Positions 23,601-36,897 are shown, numbered from the stretch's first letter. The stretch: DNA of 64,000 nt from Tumebacillus sp. BK434 (GCF_004340785.1 NZ_SLXS01000002.1:434001-498000); one strand, 5' to 3'. The notes: a model not told the origin generated them from the letters alone. Program-made: numbers and translations.

Positions 23601-26600
23601 GCTCAGCTCGTGCAGCTTGGCGGTGAGCGCAGCCGGCAGGGTGAAGCGGTGCAGGCGGCCGGCGTAGGTCTGCACGACCGGGCGCGGACGGTCGAACGGC
23701 AGCTGCAGGAGCGGCAGGTCGCCGCTGAGCTGTTGTTTCCAGTAGGCGAGCTGCTCCGGCAGCACATGCGGCAAAAGCTGCTCTTGCTGCCACTGCGCGT
23801 AGTCTGCATATTGCAGAGGCAGCTCCGCGAGCGGCGAGGGCTGACCGTTCGTAAACGCCGCGTAGAGGCGCATCCACTCCTCGACAAACAGGCCGATCGA
23901 CCAGCCGTCCGAGACGATGTGGTGGAAGGTGATCAGCAGCAGATGATCGTCGGCGGCCAGCTTGACCAGCGTCGTGCGCAGCAGCGGACCTTGGGCGAGG
24001 TCGAACGGGCGGGCCGCTTCTTCGGCGGCAGTCTGGTGCGCCTGTTCTTCGCGCCGTTCGCTTGGCACGCCGCTCAGGTCGATCTGCTGCAGGATAAGCG
24101 CCGGTTCACCGATCTGCTGCTGCACCGAGCCGTCCGCCTGATGGAAGGTGGCGCGCAGCACGTCGTGGCGGCGGAGGATCTCCTGCAGGCTCTGCTCCAG
24201 CGCCTGTTGATCGAGCGCGCCTTGCAGGCGCACCGCACCCGGCATGTTGTAGACGGGATGGCCCGGCAGCAGCTGGTCGAGGAACCACATGCGCCGCTGG
24301 GCGTCTGACAGCGGCAGGAGGTCGTTCGCGCCGCGCTGTGTTTTCACGATCGGCGGCAGGGCGGCAGCGGCTGCTCCGGCCAGATGTTGGGCGAAGTCGC
24401 CCAGCTCCGGTTTTTCAAACAGCAGAGAGAGCGGCACGTCGAGGCCGAACTGCTGGCGGACGCGCGAGATCATCCGCGTCGCCAGCAGCGAATGCCCGCC
24501 GAGGCTGAAGAAGTTGTCGTGCAGGCCGATTGGGTCTGCGCCGAGCAATTCTGACCAGAGCGCGGCCAGCTTGGTTTCCGTCTCGGTGCGCGGCGCGATG
24601 TATTCGGCCGTCGCGCCTGCAGGATCGGGCGCAGGCAGCGCTTTGCGGTCGATCTTGCCGTTCGGAGTCAGGGGCAGCGCATCCAGCAACAGGAACGCCG
24701 ACGGCACCATGTAGTCGGGCAGCTTTTGTTTGACGGTGGTGCGCAGGTCGCTCGCGGTCGGGAGCGCCTCGCCTGCCGCGACGACGTAGGCGACGACGCG
24801 CTGGTCGCCCGGGAGGTCTTCGCGGACGATGACGGTCGCTTCTTGCACCTGCGGGTGCGCCAGCAGCACCGCTTCGATCTCGCCGAGCTCGATGCGGAAG
24901 CCGCGCACTTTGACCTGATGGTCGAGGCGGCCGAGGTAGTCGAGCGAACCGTCCGGCAGATAGCGCACGAGGTCGCCGGTGCGGTAAAGGCGTTCGCCTT
25001 CCGCAAACGGGCTCGGGATGAATTTTTCTGCCGTCAACTCCGGGCGGTTCAGATAGCCGCGGGCCAGACCGCCGCCGCCGAGCAAAAGTTCACCGGGCGT
25101 GCCGAGCGGAACGGGCTGCAGCTCCGGGCTGAGCACGTAGGCTTTGGTGCGCGGCAGGGGACGGCCGATCAGCGGTTGCATTTGACTCTCCCGCTCGATC
25201 AGGGCGTAGGTGGAGTAGGTCGTGTCTTCGGACGGGCCGTAGAGGTTGTAGACTTTCTCGACGGTCGGCACGCCGTACAGCGCCTGGACGAGCGAGCCTT
25301 TCAGCGGTTCCCCGGCGAGGTTGATCACGCGGACGCTTAACGGGATCGCTTGCATCCGATGCAGTTCGGCGATGGCTGAGGGCACGGTGTTGATCAAGGT
25401 CACTTCATCACGGGCTGGCAGTTCTGGCAGCGCCAGCGCATTTTCGGCGAGGATCACCTTGCCGCCGCCCGCGAGCGGGACGAACAACTCGAAGATCGAC
25501 AGGTCGAAACAGATCGACGTCGAGAACAGCACCCCGGCGTACTCGTCCGGCGCGTACGCTTCATGCGCCCAATGCACGAGCGTCACGGCGCTGTGGTGCT
25601 CGATTGCCACACCTTTCGGGCGACCTGTCGAGCCGGACGTATAGATGACGTAGGCGAGGTCAGTCGGGGTGGAGCTGGCCGGCAGGTTGCCTGCACCGTT
25701 AAAAGCTGCCAGTTCCGCTTCGGCCGCATCGAGGCAGAGCAGCTCACAGCCATGCCCTTGCAGGCGATCAGCATGAGCGGTCTCGGTGATCAGCAGGGCA
25801 ACGCTGGCGTCTTCCAGCGTGAACAGCACGCGCTCCGCCGGATAGTTCGGGTCGAGCGGCACGTAAGCGGCGCCCGTCTTCAGCACGGCGAGCAGAGCTG
25901 CAACGAGGGCGGCCGAGCGGTTCATGTACAGACCGACCAGCTTGCCCGGCGCAATGCCTTTTGCAGTCAAAAGAGAAGCGATCGCATTGGCGCTCGCGTT
26001 CAGCTCGGCATAGGTCAGGCGCGTTTCGCCGTCGATCAGCGCGATGCTGTCAGGCGTGCGTTCCGCTTGGCGTTCGAACAGCTCATGCAGACCGTGTTCC
26101 TGCGGATAGTCTTTGTCGGTGGAGTTGAACGCCACCAACAGTTGCTCCAGCTCCGCGTTCGACAAGAACGGCACTTCGCTTACCGGGCGCGACGGGTCTT
26201 GCAGGACGGCAGCGAGCAAGTTGCCAAAATGGCCGCCCATCCGCTCCATAGTGGCGCGTTCGAACAGATCGGTCTTGTATTCCAACTCCCCGCGCAGGCC
26301 GTCTGCCGTCTCGCTCATCGACAGCGTCAGGTCAAATTTGGCCGTGCCGCTGTGCAGGTCGAGCAGGCTCCACTCGAGCCCTTTCAGCTCTAAATTGGCC
26401 AGTGGCGTGTTTTGCAGTACGAAGAGCACTTGGAACAGGGGCGATACGCTCAGATCGCGCTCCGGCTGCAGCTCTTCGACGAGCTTCTCAAACGGCACTT
26501 CCTGGTGCTCATAGGCTGCCAGGGCCGATTTTTTCACGCGTTGCAGCACTTCGCGGAAGGTCGGGGCGCCCGTCAGGTCGGCGCGCAGCACGACGTTGTT

Positions 26601-27497
26601 GACGAAGAATCCGATTAAAGGTTCGACCTCTTCGGCATCGCGTCCGGCGACCGGCGTGCCGATGCGGAGATCGGTTTGGCCGGTATAGCGGTAGAGCAGC
26701 GTCTGGAATACCGCCGCCAGCACCATGAACGGGGTAGCTTGTTCCGTCTGGCACAGTGCTTGCAGCGGTTCGTTCAGTTCGCGGGGCAGGGCAAAAGCAA
26801 TCGTCTCGCCGCTGACGCTCGGGCCGGGTGGACGCGGATGGTCGGTCGGCAGTTGCAGGGCGGGCGGTTCGAGGCCCAGTTCGTTTTTCCAAAATTGAAT
26901 CATCTCGTCGAGCGCCTCGCCCTGCATCCAGTCGCGCTGGAAGTGGGCGTAGTCGGCGTACTGGAAGGGCAGCTCTTCCAGCGGGGAAGGCTTGCCGTCC
27001 ACAAATGCGCCGTACAGCGCCGACAGCTCGCGGACGAGCACGCCCATCGACCAGCCGTCGGAGATGATGTGGTGGAGGTTGAGGAGCAGAATATGCTCCT
27101 CGTCCTGCACTTGATAGAGGTCGGTGCGGAAGAGCGGGCCTGCGCTCAGGTCGAACGGCAGGCAGGCCGCCTCGCGCACGAGGGCGATCAGTTGAGCTTC
27201 CCGTTCCGACTCGTCGAGCCGAGTCAGGTCGTGCAGGGGCAGGTGATGCTCCTGCTCGCTTTTCACCATCTGCATCAGTTCGTCATCCTGCAGGCGGAAG
27301 GTCGTGCGCAGCGTCTCATGACGGCGCACGATCTCCTGCAGGGCAGCTCCCAGCGCGGCGGTCTGAAGCGGTCCGCAAAGGCGCAGGGCGGCCGGCATGT
27401 TGTACAGGGCCTGCCCCGGGCTCAGCTGGTCGAGGAACCAGAGCCGCTGCTGGGCAAACGAGGCAGGGAACGCGTAGAGTTCAGGTTGTGTGGTCAC
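14682..27497 (-). CDS. NRPS, four modules (C-A-T x4)
   Basis: This 4271-residue enzyme carries four complete elongation modules. C-domain His motifs lie near residues 146, 1194, 2269 and 3322 (the last is HHIVSDA). Adenylation cores are near 622, 1674, 2741 and 3802, and carrier sites near 1001, 2051, 3127 and 4189. The specificity codes read are DLFNNALTYK, DLYNNALTYK, DLFNNALTYK (Ala-type from memory of published tables) and DVWHISLVDK (Ser-type). No epimerization domain follows any carrier domain. The C-terminus is an Ala/Pro/Thr-rich linker ending in a basic tail, a possible docking element for the next enzyme. The start is GTG with a GAGAGGA site about 9 bases upstream. It follows the preceding NRPS gene by 42 bp. 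Module 1 is nearly identical in DNA to the single-module gene upstream. Confidence 0.95.
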   Translation of the reverse strand: MTTQPELYAFPASFAQQRLWFLDQLSPGQALYNMPAALRLCGPLQTAALGAALQEIVRRHETLRTTFRLQDDELMQMVKSEQEHHLPLHDLTRLDESEREAQLIALVREAACLPFDLSAGPLFRTDLYQVQDEEHILLLNLHHIISDGWSMGVLVRELSALYGAFVDGKPSPLEELPFQYADYAHFQRDWMQGEALDEMIQFWKNELGLEPPALQLPTDHPRPPGPSVSGETIAFALPRELNEPLQALCQTEQATPFMVLAAVFQTLLYRYTGQTDLRIGTPVAGRDAEEVEPLIGFFVNNVVLRADLTGAPTFREVLQRVKKSALAAYEHQEVPFEKLVEELQPERDLSVSPLFQVLFVLQNTPLANLELKGLEWSLLDLHSGTAKFDLTLSMSETADGLRGELEYKTDLFERATMERMGGHFGNLLAAVLQDPSRPVSEVPFLSNAELEQLLVAFNSTDKDYPQEHGLHELFERQAERTPDSIALIDGETRLTYAELNASANAIASLLTAKGIAPGKLVGLYMNRSAALVAALLAVLKTGAAYVPLDPNYPAERVLFTLEDASVALLITETAHADRLQGHGCELLCLDAAEAELAAFNGAGNLPASSTPTDLAYVIYTSGSTGRPKGVAIEHHSAVTLVHWAHEAYAPDEYAGVLFSTSICFDLSIFELFVPLAGGGKVILAENALALPELPARDEVTLINTVPSAIAELHRMQAIPLSVRVINLAGEPLKGSLVQALYGVPTVEKVYNLYGPSEDTTYSTYALIERESQMQPLIGRPLPRTKAYVLSPELQPVPLGTPGELLLGGGGLARGYLNRPELTAEKFIPSPFAEGERLYRTGDLVRYLPDGSLDYLGRLDHQVKVRGFRIELGEIEAVLLAHPQVQEATVIVREDLPGDQRVVAYVVAAGEALPTASDLRTTVKQKLPDYMVPSAFLLLDALPLTPNGKIDRKALPAPDPAGATAEYIAPRTETETKLAALWSELLGADPIGLHDNFFSLGGHSLLATRMISRVRQQFGLDVPLSLLFEKPELGDFAQHLAGAAAAALPPIVKTQRGANDLLPLSDAQRRMWFLDQLLPGHPVYNMPGAVRLQGALDQQALEQSLQEILRRHDVLRATFHQADGSVQQQIGEPALILQQIDLSGVPSERREEQAHQTAAEEAARPFDLAQGPLLRTTLVKLAADDHLLLITFHHIVSDGWSIGLFVEEWMRLYAAFTNGQPSPLAELPLQYADYAQWQQEQLLPHVLPEQLAYWKQQLSGDLPLLQLPFDRPRPVVQTYAGRLHRFTLPAALTAKLHELSRQEGATLFMTLLAAFNTLLHRYSGQTDLLVGTPVAGRGAAELEALIGFFVNTLVVRTDASGNPAFRELLGRVKTAALGATAHADVPFEKLVEELQPARDMSHSPLFQAMFAMQNAPLPEFGLPGLTLRRLEVDSNTAKFDLTLFVEEQDGALNAVLEYNTDLFDAATIERMAGHFTQLLTAVTADPKRCIGELDMLGAEERALLLDEWNQHASGLPATTLVALVEAQAAKTPDRTALIAGDERLTYAGLNARANRLAHELRAQGVGPETLVGICLERTAELPVAILGVLKAGGAYVPLDPNYPADRIGYTLEDAMAAVLLTQASLADRLPQHPGQTWCLDAAELAEQIAAHPSSNPDSAVLPHHLAYVIYTSGSTGRPKGVAIEHHSAATMVQWAHSVYTPDEYAGTLFSTSVCFDLSIYELFVPLAGGGAVILADNALHLPELPARDEVTLINTVPSAIAELLRLSALPERAGVINLAGEPLKGALVQALYGVPTVQKVYNLYGPSEDTTYSTYALMERNTAHPLIGRPLTDTAAYVLSPQLQPVPIGVAGELFLGGAGLARGYLNQPELTAEKFIPNPFAASGHERLYRTGDLVRRLPDGSLDYIGRLDQQVKVRGFRIELGEIEAVLNALDLVQEAVVIVRTDLPSDPRIVAYWVAADREAQPSPADLQSAVQHKLPDYMVPSAFVALDALPLTPNGKVDKKALPAPEAGAQAQAYTAPRTATEAGVAAIWAEVLHAEQVGACDSFFERGGHSLLAAQVLARLRSQFGVELKLRDVFEHPTVERLAAHIDALAAEGAAQEAERLALQELQAARSQAAAVAEADELDVYQLPVSYAQRRMWLLDQLMPNSPVYNIPGAVRLTGQLNEAALELALGEIMHRHEVLRSSYLPVGEELQQIVALRAELPLSRVDLTGHPQAEREALALQLAAAEGSRPFTLAAGPLFRATLLRLDAADHLFLLTFHHIVSDGWSMGLFIREWAALYQAFASGQPSPLPELQIQYADLAHWQQERLAHGVLAAQLPYWKHALGGELPLLQLPTDAPRPSVQRYAGATYRFALPTELHAALQALSRREESTLFMTLLAAFKTLLHRYSGQDDLLVGTPVAGRTHQEIERSIGLFVNTLVLRTDVSGNPTFRELLGRVKETTLGAYSHDEVPFEKLVEELGAARDRSYTPFFQVMFALQSALLPDFELPELHVSRVEVDNGTAKFDLTLFVEERADGLCAALEYNTDLFTAATIERMAGHLLHLLTAIVQQPETTLGELPILSAPERHQLLTAWNDTASGSPQLTLSALVEAQAAQTPHRIALIDGETRLTYAELNERANRLAHLLQQKGIGAESLVGICLERTLELPVAILAVLKAGGAYVPLDPNYPAERILYTLEDANVALLLTEAKLLDRLHHHTGERLCLDQFGAALAAAQADNPHSDATPNSLAYVIYTSGSTGRPKGVAIEHHSASTLVHWARDVYTADEYAGVLFSTSVCFDLSIFELFVPLAWGGKVILAENALHLPLLPAKDEVTLINTVPSAIAELLRMEAIPTSARVINLAGEPLKGSLVQALYRVSTVEKVYNLYGPSEDTTYSTYALIEREATGHPLIGRPLADTQAYVLNPQLQPVPTGVAGELFLGGDGLARGYLNQPELTAEKFIQNPFDPSGTGRLYRTGDLVKYLPDGSLDYLGRLDHQVKVRGFRIELGEIEAVLSQHPQVAETTVIVREDLPGDQRITAYVVAVGDALPTVSELRRTVKHKLPEYMVPSAFVLLDALPLTPNGKIDKKALPAPAYTRDDAEQAFTAPRTPLEEQLAAIWSDLLGVQEVGAFDSFFALGGHSLLATQMISRVRHQFGIDLPLGVLFERPQLAEFAERIAVEADAADRQALLPPITAGPRDKALPLSYAQQRLWFLDQLDAGSSAYNLPTVVQLNGPLNRPALEATFQEIVRRHEALRTNLISVDGDGQQVIQADVHLPLPLRDLSGFSKAEQEAELKRMIAEEAERPFQLALDLLVRAALFKLEDEAHVLVLTMHHIVSDAWSMGVMLQEVTLLYEAFAAGHASPLPELSIQYADYALWQRQHLTGAVLDEQLSYWKQVFAGDLPLLELPTDRPRPPVQTYRGAVRPFTLSAGLTGKLLSFSQGEGSTLFMTLFAAFNTLLHRYSSQEDLIVGTPIANRRQAEVEALIGFFVNTLALRTDLTGNPTFRELLQRVKSSALGAYAHQDLPFEMLVDELKLERDMSRTPLFQVMFVLQNAPLSGLRAGELNLQPLELEANTAKFDLLLSMMETEQGMTAQFEYNTDLFDSATIDRMAAHFTALLETIVTSPDTEIGRLPFQSAAELDQLLHGFNETAKTYPDMNLPLHLLFEAQVERTPDAPALMFAGETLTYAELNARANQLAHHLRALGIRPDDKVGVCMERSFEMVIALYGILKAGGAYIPLDPTYPPERLAYLFEDSQADVLLTQSHLLSQLPPHSAQVLCLDTEWDQVALAAASNPEVNVTPDNLAYMIYTSGSTGNPKGAMIPHQGIVNRLLWMQEMYGLDATDRVLQKTPFSFDVSVWEFFWPLFTGACLVVALPEGHKDSAYLRDLISTARITTLHFVPSMLQVFLDETGLEELNSLRRVICSGEALPFDLQERFFSRLPLVELHNLYGPTEASVDVTYWACTQDSGRKSVPIGYPIANIRLYVLDRFLQPAPIGVAGELHIGGIGLARGYHNRAELTAEKFIPNPFGAGKLYKTGDLAKVMPDGVIEYLGRLDHQVKIRGFRIELGEIEAALNDHPHVREAVVLVREDQPGNKRVIAYAVATSDTPPTAGELRQSVKDRLPEYMVPSAIVLLDALPLTPNGKVDRKALPAPELSRDELSTAFVAPRNAVEEQLAAIWTELLGVQEIGVHDNFFTLGGHSLLATKLITRVRGQFQVEIGMRSLFGATTIAELAALIDHAVQEAAQTAAPTAATDAAPAPASGGSSGLTKRSRAGYRMKKEK
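24551..27497 (-). repeat. Duplicated NRPS module, copy A
   Basis: This segment matches 27791-30737 at a constant offset of 3240 bases with no visible indel, with long identical stretches across the A domain and the first part of the C domain. The match decays in the carrier domain near 24500. It marks a recent module duplication or gene conversion. Confidence 0.85.
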
Positions 27498-27539
27498 AGT
27501 TGTTCGTCCTCTCTCTCTAGGTGTAAGAATCGATCCGGG

Positions 27540-30500
27540 TTAGAGCGTTCTGCGCTCCCGGTTCAGCTTTTTCATCGTCGGTCTGCTGGGCGCTGTGGCC
27601 TGCTGTTGCTGCAAGGTTTCGATCATCGTGGACAGCTCGGCGACCGTCGCCACTTCAAACAAGGAGCGCACCGGCAGTTCCACCGCGAAGACGGGACGAA
27701 CGCGGGTGACGAGCTGCATGGCGAGCAGCGAATGGCCGCCGAGGTCGTAGAAATTGTCGTGGATGCCGACGCGCTCGATGCCGAGCAGCTCCGCCCAGAG
27801 CGCGGCCAGCTTGGTTTCCGTCTCGGTGCGCGGCGCGATGTATTCGGTCGTCGCGCTGGAAGGGTCGGGCGCAGGCAGCGCTTTGCGGTCGATCTTGCCG
27901 TTCGGAGTCAGGGGCAGCGCATCCAGCAACAGGAACGCCGACGGCACCATGTAGTCGGGCAGCTTTTGTTTAACAGCAGTGCGCAGGTCGCTCGCGGTCG
28001 GGAGCTCCTCGCCAGCCGCGACGACATAGGCGACGACGCGCTGATCGCCCGGCTGGTCTTCGCGGACGATGACGGTCGCTTCCTGTACCTGCGGGTGCGC
28101 CAGCAGCACCGCTTCGATCTCGCCGAGCTCGATGCGGAAGCCGCGCACTTTGACCTGATGGTCGAGGCGGCCGAGGTAGTCGAGCGAACCGTCCGGCAGA
28201 TAGCGCACGAGGTCGCCGGTGCGGTAAAGGCGTTCGCCTTCCGCAAACGGGCTCGGGATGAATTTTTCTGCCGTCAGCTCCGGGCGGTTCAGATAGCCGC
28301 GGGCCAGACCGCCGCCGCCGAGCAAAAGTTCACCGGGTGCGCCGAGCGGAACGGGCTGCAGCTCCGGGCTGAGCACGTAGGCTTTGGTGCGCGGCAGAGG
28401 ACGGCCGATCAGCGGCTGCTTTTGACTCTCCCGCTCGATCAGGGCGTAGGTGGAGTAGGTCGTGTCTTCGGACGGGCCGTAGAGGTTGTAGACTTTCTCA
28501 ACGGTCGGCACGCCGTACAGCGCCTGGACGAGCGCGCCTTTCAGCGGTTCCCCGGCGAGGTTGATCACGCGGACGCTTAACGGGATCGCCTGCATCCGGT
28601 GCAGTTCGGCGATGGCCGAGGGCACGGTGTTGATCAAGGTCACTTCATCACGGGCTGGCAGTTCTGGCAGCGCCAGCGCATTTTCGGCGAGGATCACCTT
28701 GCCGCCGCCCGCGAGCGGGACGAACAGTTCGAAGATCGACAGGTCGAAGCAGATCGACGTCGAGAACAGCACCCCGGCGTACTCGTCCGGCGCATACGCT
28801 TCATGCGCCCAATGCACGAGCGTCACGGCGCTGTGGTGCTCGATCGCCACGCCTTTCGGGCGACCTGTCGAGCCGGACGTATAGATGACGTAGGCGAGGT
28901 CAGTCGGGGTGGAGCTGGCCGGCAGGTTGCCCGCGCCGGTGTGGGCGGAAAGTTCCGCTTCGGCCGCATCGAGGCAGAGCAGTTCACAGCCATGCCCTTG
29001 CAGGCGGTCAGCATGAGCGGTCTCGGTGATCAGCAGGGCAACGCTGGCGTCTTCCAGCGTGAACAGCACGCGCTCCGCCGGATAGTTCGGGTCGAGCGGC
29101 ACGTAAGCGGCGCCCGTCTTCAGCACGGCGAGCAGAGCGGTTACGAGGGCGGCCGAGCGGTTCATGTACAGACCGACCAGCTTGCCCGGCGCGATACCTT
29201 TTGCAGCGAGATGGCTGGCGATCTGATTCGCGCGCGCGTTCAGCTCGGCATAAGTCAGTCGAGTGTCGCCGTCGATCAGCGCAATGCTGTCAGGCGTGCG
29301 TTCCACTTGGCGTTCGAACAGCTCATGCAGACCGTGTTCCTGCGGATAGTCTTTGTCGGTGGAGTTGAAATCCACCAACAGCTGCTCCAGCTCCGCGTCC
29401 GACAAGAACGGCACTTCGCTCACCGGGCGGGACGGGTCTTGCAGGACGGCAGCGAGCAGGTTGCCAAAATGGCCGCCCATCCGCTCCATAGTCGCGCGTT
29501 CGAACAGATCGGTCTTGTATTCCAGCTCCCCTTGCAGGCCGTCTGCCGTCTCGCTCATCGACAGCGTCAGGTCAAATTTGGCCGTGCCGCTGTGCAGGTC
29601 GAGCAGACTCCACTCGAGCCCTTTCAGCTCAAGGTTGGCCAGCGGCGCGTTTTGCAGCACGAAGAGCACTTGGAACAGGGGCGATACGCTCAGGTCGCGC
29701 TCCGGCTGCAGCTCTTCGACGAGCTTCTCAAACGGCACTTCCTGGTGCTCAAAGGCTGCCAGAGCCGATTTTTTCACGCGTTGCAGCACTTCGCGGAAGG
29801 ACGGGGTGCCCGACAGGTCGGCACGCAGCACGACGTTGTTGACGAAGAATCCGATCAAGCCTTCAACTTCTTCCGAATCGCGTCCGGCGACCGGGGTGCC
29901 CATGCGCAGGTCGGTCTGTCCGGTATAGCGGTAGAGCAGCGTCTGGAACACGGCTGCCAGCACCATGAACGGGGTGGCATGTTCCGCCTGACACAGCGCT
30001 TGCAGCGGCTCGTTCAGCTCGCGGGGCAGGGCAAAAGCAACTGTGTCGCCGCTTACGCTCGTGCCGGGCGGACGCGGATGGTCGGTCGGCAGCTGCAGCG
30101 CGTACGAGTCGTGGCCCAGTTCGTTTTTCCAAAATTCGATCAGGCCGTCGAGCGCCTCGTCCTGCATCCAGTCGCGCTGGAAGTGGGCGTAGTCGGCGTA
30201 CTGGATCGGCAGCTCTTCCAGCGGGGAAGGCATGCCGTCCACAAATGCGCCGTACAGCGCCGACAGCTCGCGGACGAGCACACCCATCGACCAGCCGTCG
30301 GAGATGATGTGGTGGAGGTTGAGCAGCAGGATGTGCTCCTCGTCCTGCACTTTAAAGAGATCGGTGCGGAAGAGCGGGCCAGCGCTCAGATCGAACGGCT
30401 GGCCGGCCGCCTCGCGCAGAAGGGTGTTCAACTGCGCTGCCCGTTCCGACTCATCCAGCCCGGTCAGGTCGTGCAAAGGCAGGTGATGCTCCTGCTCGAT

Positions 30501-30737
30501 GCTGACCATCTGCATCAGTTCGTCATCCTGCAGGCGGAAGGTCGTGCGCAGCGTCTCATGACGGCGCACGATCTCCCGCAGGGTCATTTCAAGTGCTGCG
30601 GTCTGCAGCGGTCCGCAGAGGCGCAGGGCGGCCGGCATGTTATAGAGTGCCTGCCCCGGGCTCAGCTGGTCGAGGAACCAGAGCCGCTGCTGGGCAAACG
30701 AGGCGTGCAATGCGTAAAGTTCCGATTGTGTAGTCAA
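27540..30737 (-). CDS. NRPS, single module (C-A-T)
   Basis: This 1065-residue, one-module enzyme has condensation (HHIISDG near residue 147), adenylation (YTSGSTG near 622) and carrier (GGHSL near 1000) domains. The code is DLFNNALTYK, the Ala-type code also found three times in the next enzyme (once as DLYNNALTYK). The start codon is TTG at 30737: the frame reads TTG-ACT-ACA-CAA with GGGAGGAG seven bases upstream, and the protein beginning (MTTQ) matches the GTG- and ATG-started neighbours. The C-terminus ends in a short basic tail (KKLNRERRTL) that may dock with the next enzyme. It appears to have arisen as a copy of module 1 of the downstream gene, or the reverse. By gene order it would add residue 2. 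Confidence 0.95.
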   Translation of the reverse strand: MTTQSELYALHASFAQQRLWFLDQLSPGQALYNMPAALRLCGPLQTAALEMTLREIVRRHETLRTTFRLQDDELMQMVSIEQEHHLPLHDLTGLDESERAAQLNTLLREAAGQPFDLSAGPLFRTDLFKVQDEEHILLLNLHHIISDGWSMGVLVRELSALYGAFVDGMPSPLEELPIQYADYAHFQRDWMQDEALDGLIEFWKNELGHDSYALQLPTDHPRPPGTSVSGDTVAFALPRELNEPLQALCQAEHATPFMVLAAVFQTLLYRYTGQTDLRMGTPVAGRDSEEVEGLIGFFVNNVVLRADLSGTPSFREVLQRVKKSALAAFEHQEVPFEKLVEELQPERDLSVSPLFQVLFVLQNAPLANLELKGLEWSLLDLHSGTAKFDLTLSMSETADGLQGELEYKTDLFERATMERMGGHFGNLLAAVLQDPSRPVSEVPFLSDAELEQLLVDFNSTDKDYPQEHGLHELFERQVERTPDSIALIDGDTRLTYAELNARANQIASHLAAKGIAPGKLVGLYMNRSAALVTALLAVLKTGAAYVPLDPNYPAERVLFTLEDASVALLITETAHADRLQGHGCELLCLDAAEAELSAHTGAGNLPASSTPTDLAYVIYTSGSTGRPKGVAIEHHSAVTLVHWAHEAYAPDEYAGVLFSTSICFDLSIFELFVPLAGGGKVILAENALALPELPARDEVTLINTVPSAIAELHRMQAIPLSVRVINLAGEPLKGALVQALYGVPTVEKVYNLYGPSEDTTYSTYALIERESQKQPLIGRPLPRTKAYVLSPELQPVPLGAPGELLLGGGGLARGYLNRPELTAEKFIPSPFAEGERLYRTGDLVRYLPDGSLDYLGRLDHQVKVRGFRIELGEIEAVLLAHPQVQEATVIVREDQPGDQRVVAYVVAAGEELPTASDLRTAVKQKLPDYMVPSAFLLLDALPLTPNGKIDRKALPAPDPSSATTEYIAPRTETETKLAALWAELLGIERVGIHDNFYDLGGHSLLAMQLVTRVRPVFAVELPVRSLFEVATVAELSTMIETLQQQQATAPSRPTMKKLNRERRTL
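27791..30737 (-). repeat. Duplicated NRPS module, copy B
   Basis: This is the partner of 24551-27497 at an offset of 3240 bases. The carrier domain and C-terminal tail of the two copies differ, so the shared unit is C-A plus the linker to the carrier domain. Confidence 0.85.
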
Positions 30738-30755
30738 ACGTGTTCTCCTCCCTAT

Positions 30756-30776
30756 CGATCGGTTTACGCGATCGGT

Positions 30777-30781
<5 letters not shown>
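30756..30781. repeat. Tandem 13-bp duplication across a stop codon
   Basis: CGATCGGTTTACG occurs twice without a gap in the 39-bp spacer between the first two NRPS genes. Each copy carries the TAA (minus strand), so the stop of the FAAL gene is repeated in phase plus one. It is probably replication slippage. Confidence 0.7.
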
Positions 30782-36047
<5,266 letters not shown>

Positions 36048-36158
36048 ACTCCTTTAAGTAAGTAATGAATTTTCTGTTGTGTCAGATCAGAGATCCAATA
36101 AGAAGTGAGAGGTTTCAACCCCGTTAAAAATATCGAGTTTTTGGCTTTACTTCCAATC

Positions 36159-36188
36159 AATGTAATGCATGAAAGGAGGCGATGTCAA
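36159..36188 (-). promoter_or_regulatory. Candidate sigma-A promoter of the lipopeptide operon
   Basis: On the minus strand TTGACA (36183-36188) and TACATT (36159-36164) are 18 bases apart and point into the FAAL gene, leaving a leader of roughly 110 bases. The perfect -35 box in an AT-rich gap is the main support. No operator or riboswitch was recognised in the leader. Confidence 0.55.
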
Positions 36189-36250
36189 CTAAATTCAGGA
36201 AAATTGTTACACAGGTCATTGCCCGAAAGGGAAACCACTACTTAAAGCAA

Positions 36251-36280
36251 AAACAGCACCCGATAAGGTGCTGTTTAACT
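36251..36280 (-). terminator. Rho-independent terminator of the DJ-1/PfpI gene
   Basis: AAACAGCACC (36251-36260) pairs with GGTGCTGTTT (36266-36275) around a 6-base loop. On the minus strand the stem is followed by TTGCTTT. It lies 23 bases after the stop at 36298 and separates this gene from the NRPS promoter. Confidence 0.85.
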
Positions 36281-36297
36281 TTCGGTAACAAGTTTAT

Positions 36298-36861
36298 CTA
36301 ACTGACGGAGCCGTTTTTGAAGAACTCCAACTGCCCTTTTGCACGCTCTTCGTCGATCACGCCGAGCTGCTGCGCCACGGCCACGGCAAACTCCACGTAC
36401 GCGGAGCCGACGCCGGTGATGAAGCCCGGCGTGATGACCACATCTTCTTCGACTTGGTTGTCCCAGTTGAACAGGTCTTTGACCAGTTCGTTGTCCGGTT
36501 CTTCGTCCACGCGGAACTTGGCATCGCCAAGCACACCCGCATCGGCGAGCAGCACCGGGCCGCCGCAGATCGCCGCGATCCATTTGTCCTGGCGGCGGAA
36601 CTCGACGACCAGCCGTTTCAGATGGTCTTTGCCGATCAGATCGGCCGGGTCGCCGCCCGGGATGATCAGCAGGTCGTAGTCGTCGACGCTAACGTCTGCC
36701 AACTGCACGTGCGGCGCGAAGCGCAGACCGCTGACGCCGGTCACGAAGTCGCACGGCTCGGCTGCCGTGGTGACGATCTCATATTGGCGGCGGAGTTGAA
36801 TGCCCAGGATGTTAATTTCGAAATCTGCGAAGCCCTCATAAAGTAAAAACAATGCCTTCAT
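36298..36861 (-). CDS. DJ-1/PfpI family protein (glutamine amidotransferase-like fold)
   Basis: A 187-residue single-domain protein of the DJ-1/ThiJ/PfpI superfamily. It shows the strand-turn LIIPGGDPAD near residues 65-74 and the nucleophile elbow AAICGGP with Cys99. Members act as glyoxalases, deglycases, chaperones or transcription-factor domains; which applies here cannot be told, and no DNA-binding domain is attached. The start is the ATG at 36861, with GCAGGTG six bases upstream, rather than an in-frame start 18 bases earlier. It has its own extended -10 promoter and terminator, so it is a single-gene unit between the NRPS operon and the divergent tail operon. A link to either cluster is not shown by the sequence. 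Confidence 0.88.
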   Translation of the reverse strand: MKALFLLYEGFADFEINILGIQLRRQYEIVTTAAEPCDFVTGVSGLRFAPHVQLADVSVDDYDLLIIPGGDPADLIGKDHLKRLVVEFRRQDKWIAAICGGPVLLADAGVLGDAKFRVDEEPDNELVKDLFNWDNQVEEDVVITPGFITGVGSAYVEFAVAVAQQLGVIDEERAKGQLEFFKNGSVS

Positions 36862-36897
36862 TCTTGCACCTGCCTTCATTAAGTTCGTGCTGTTCCG

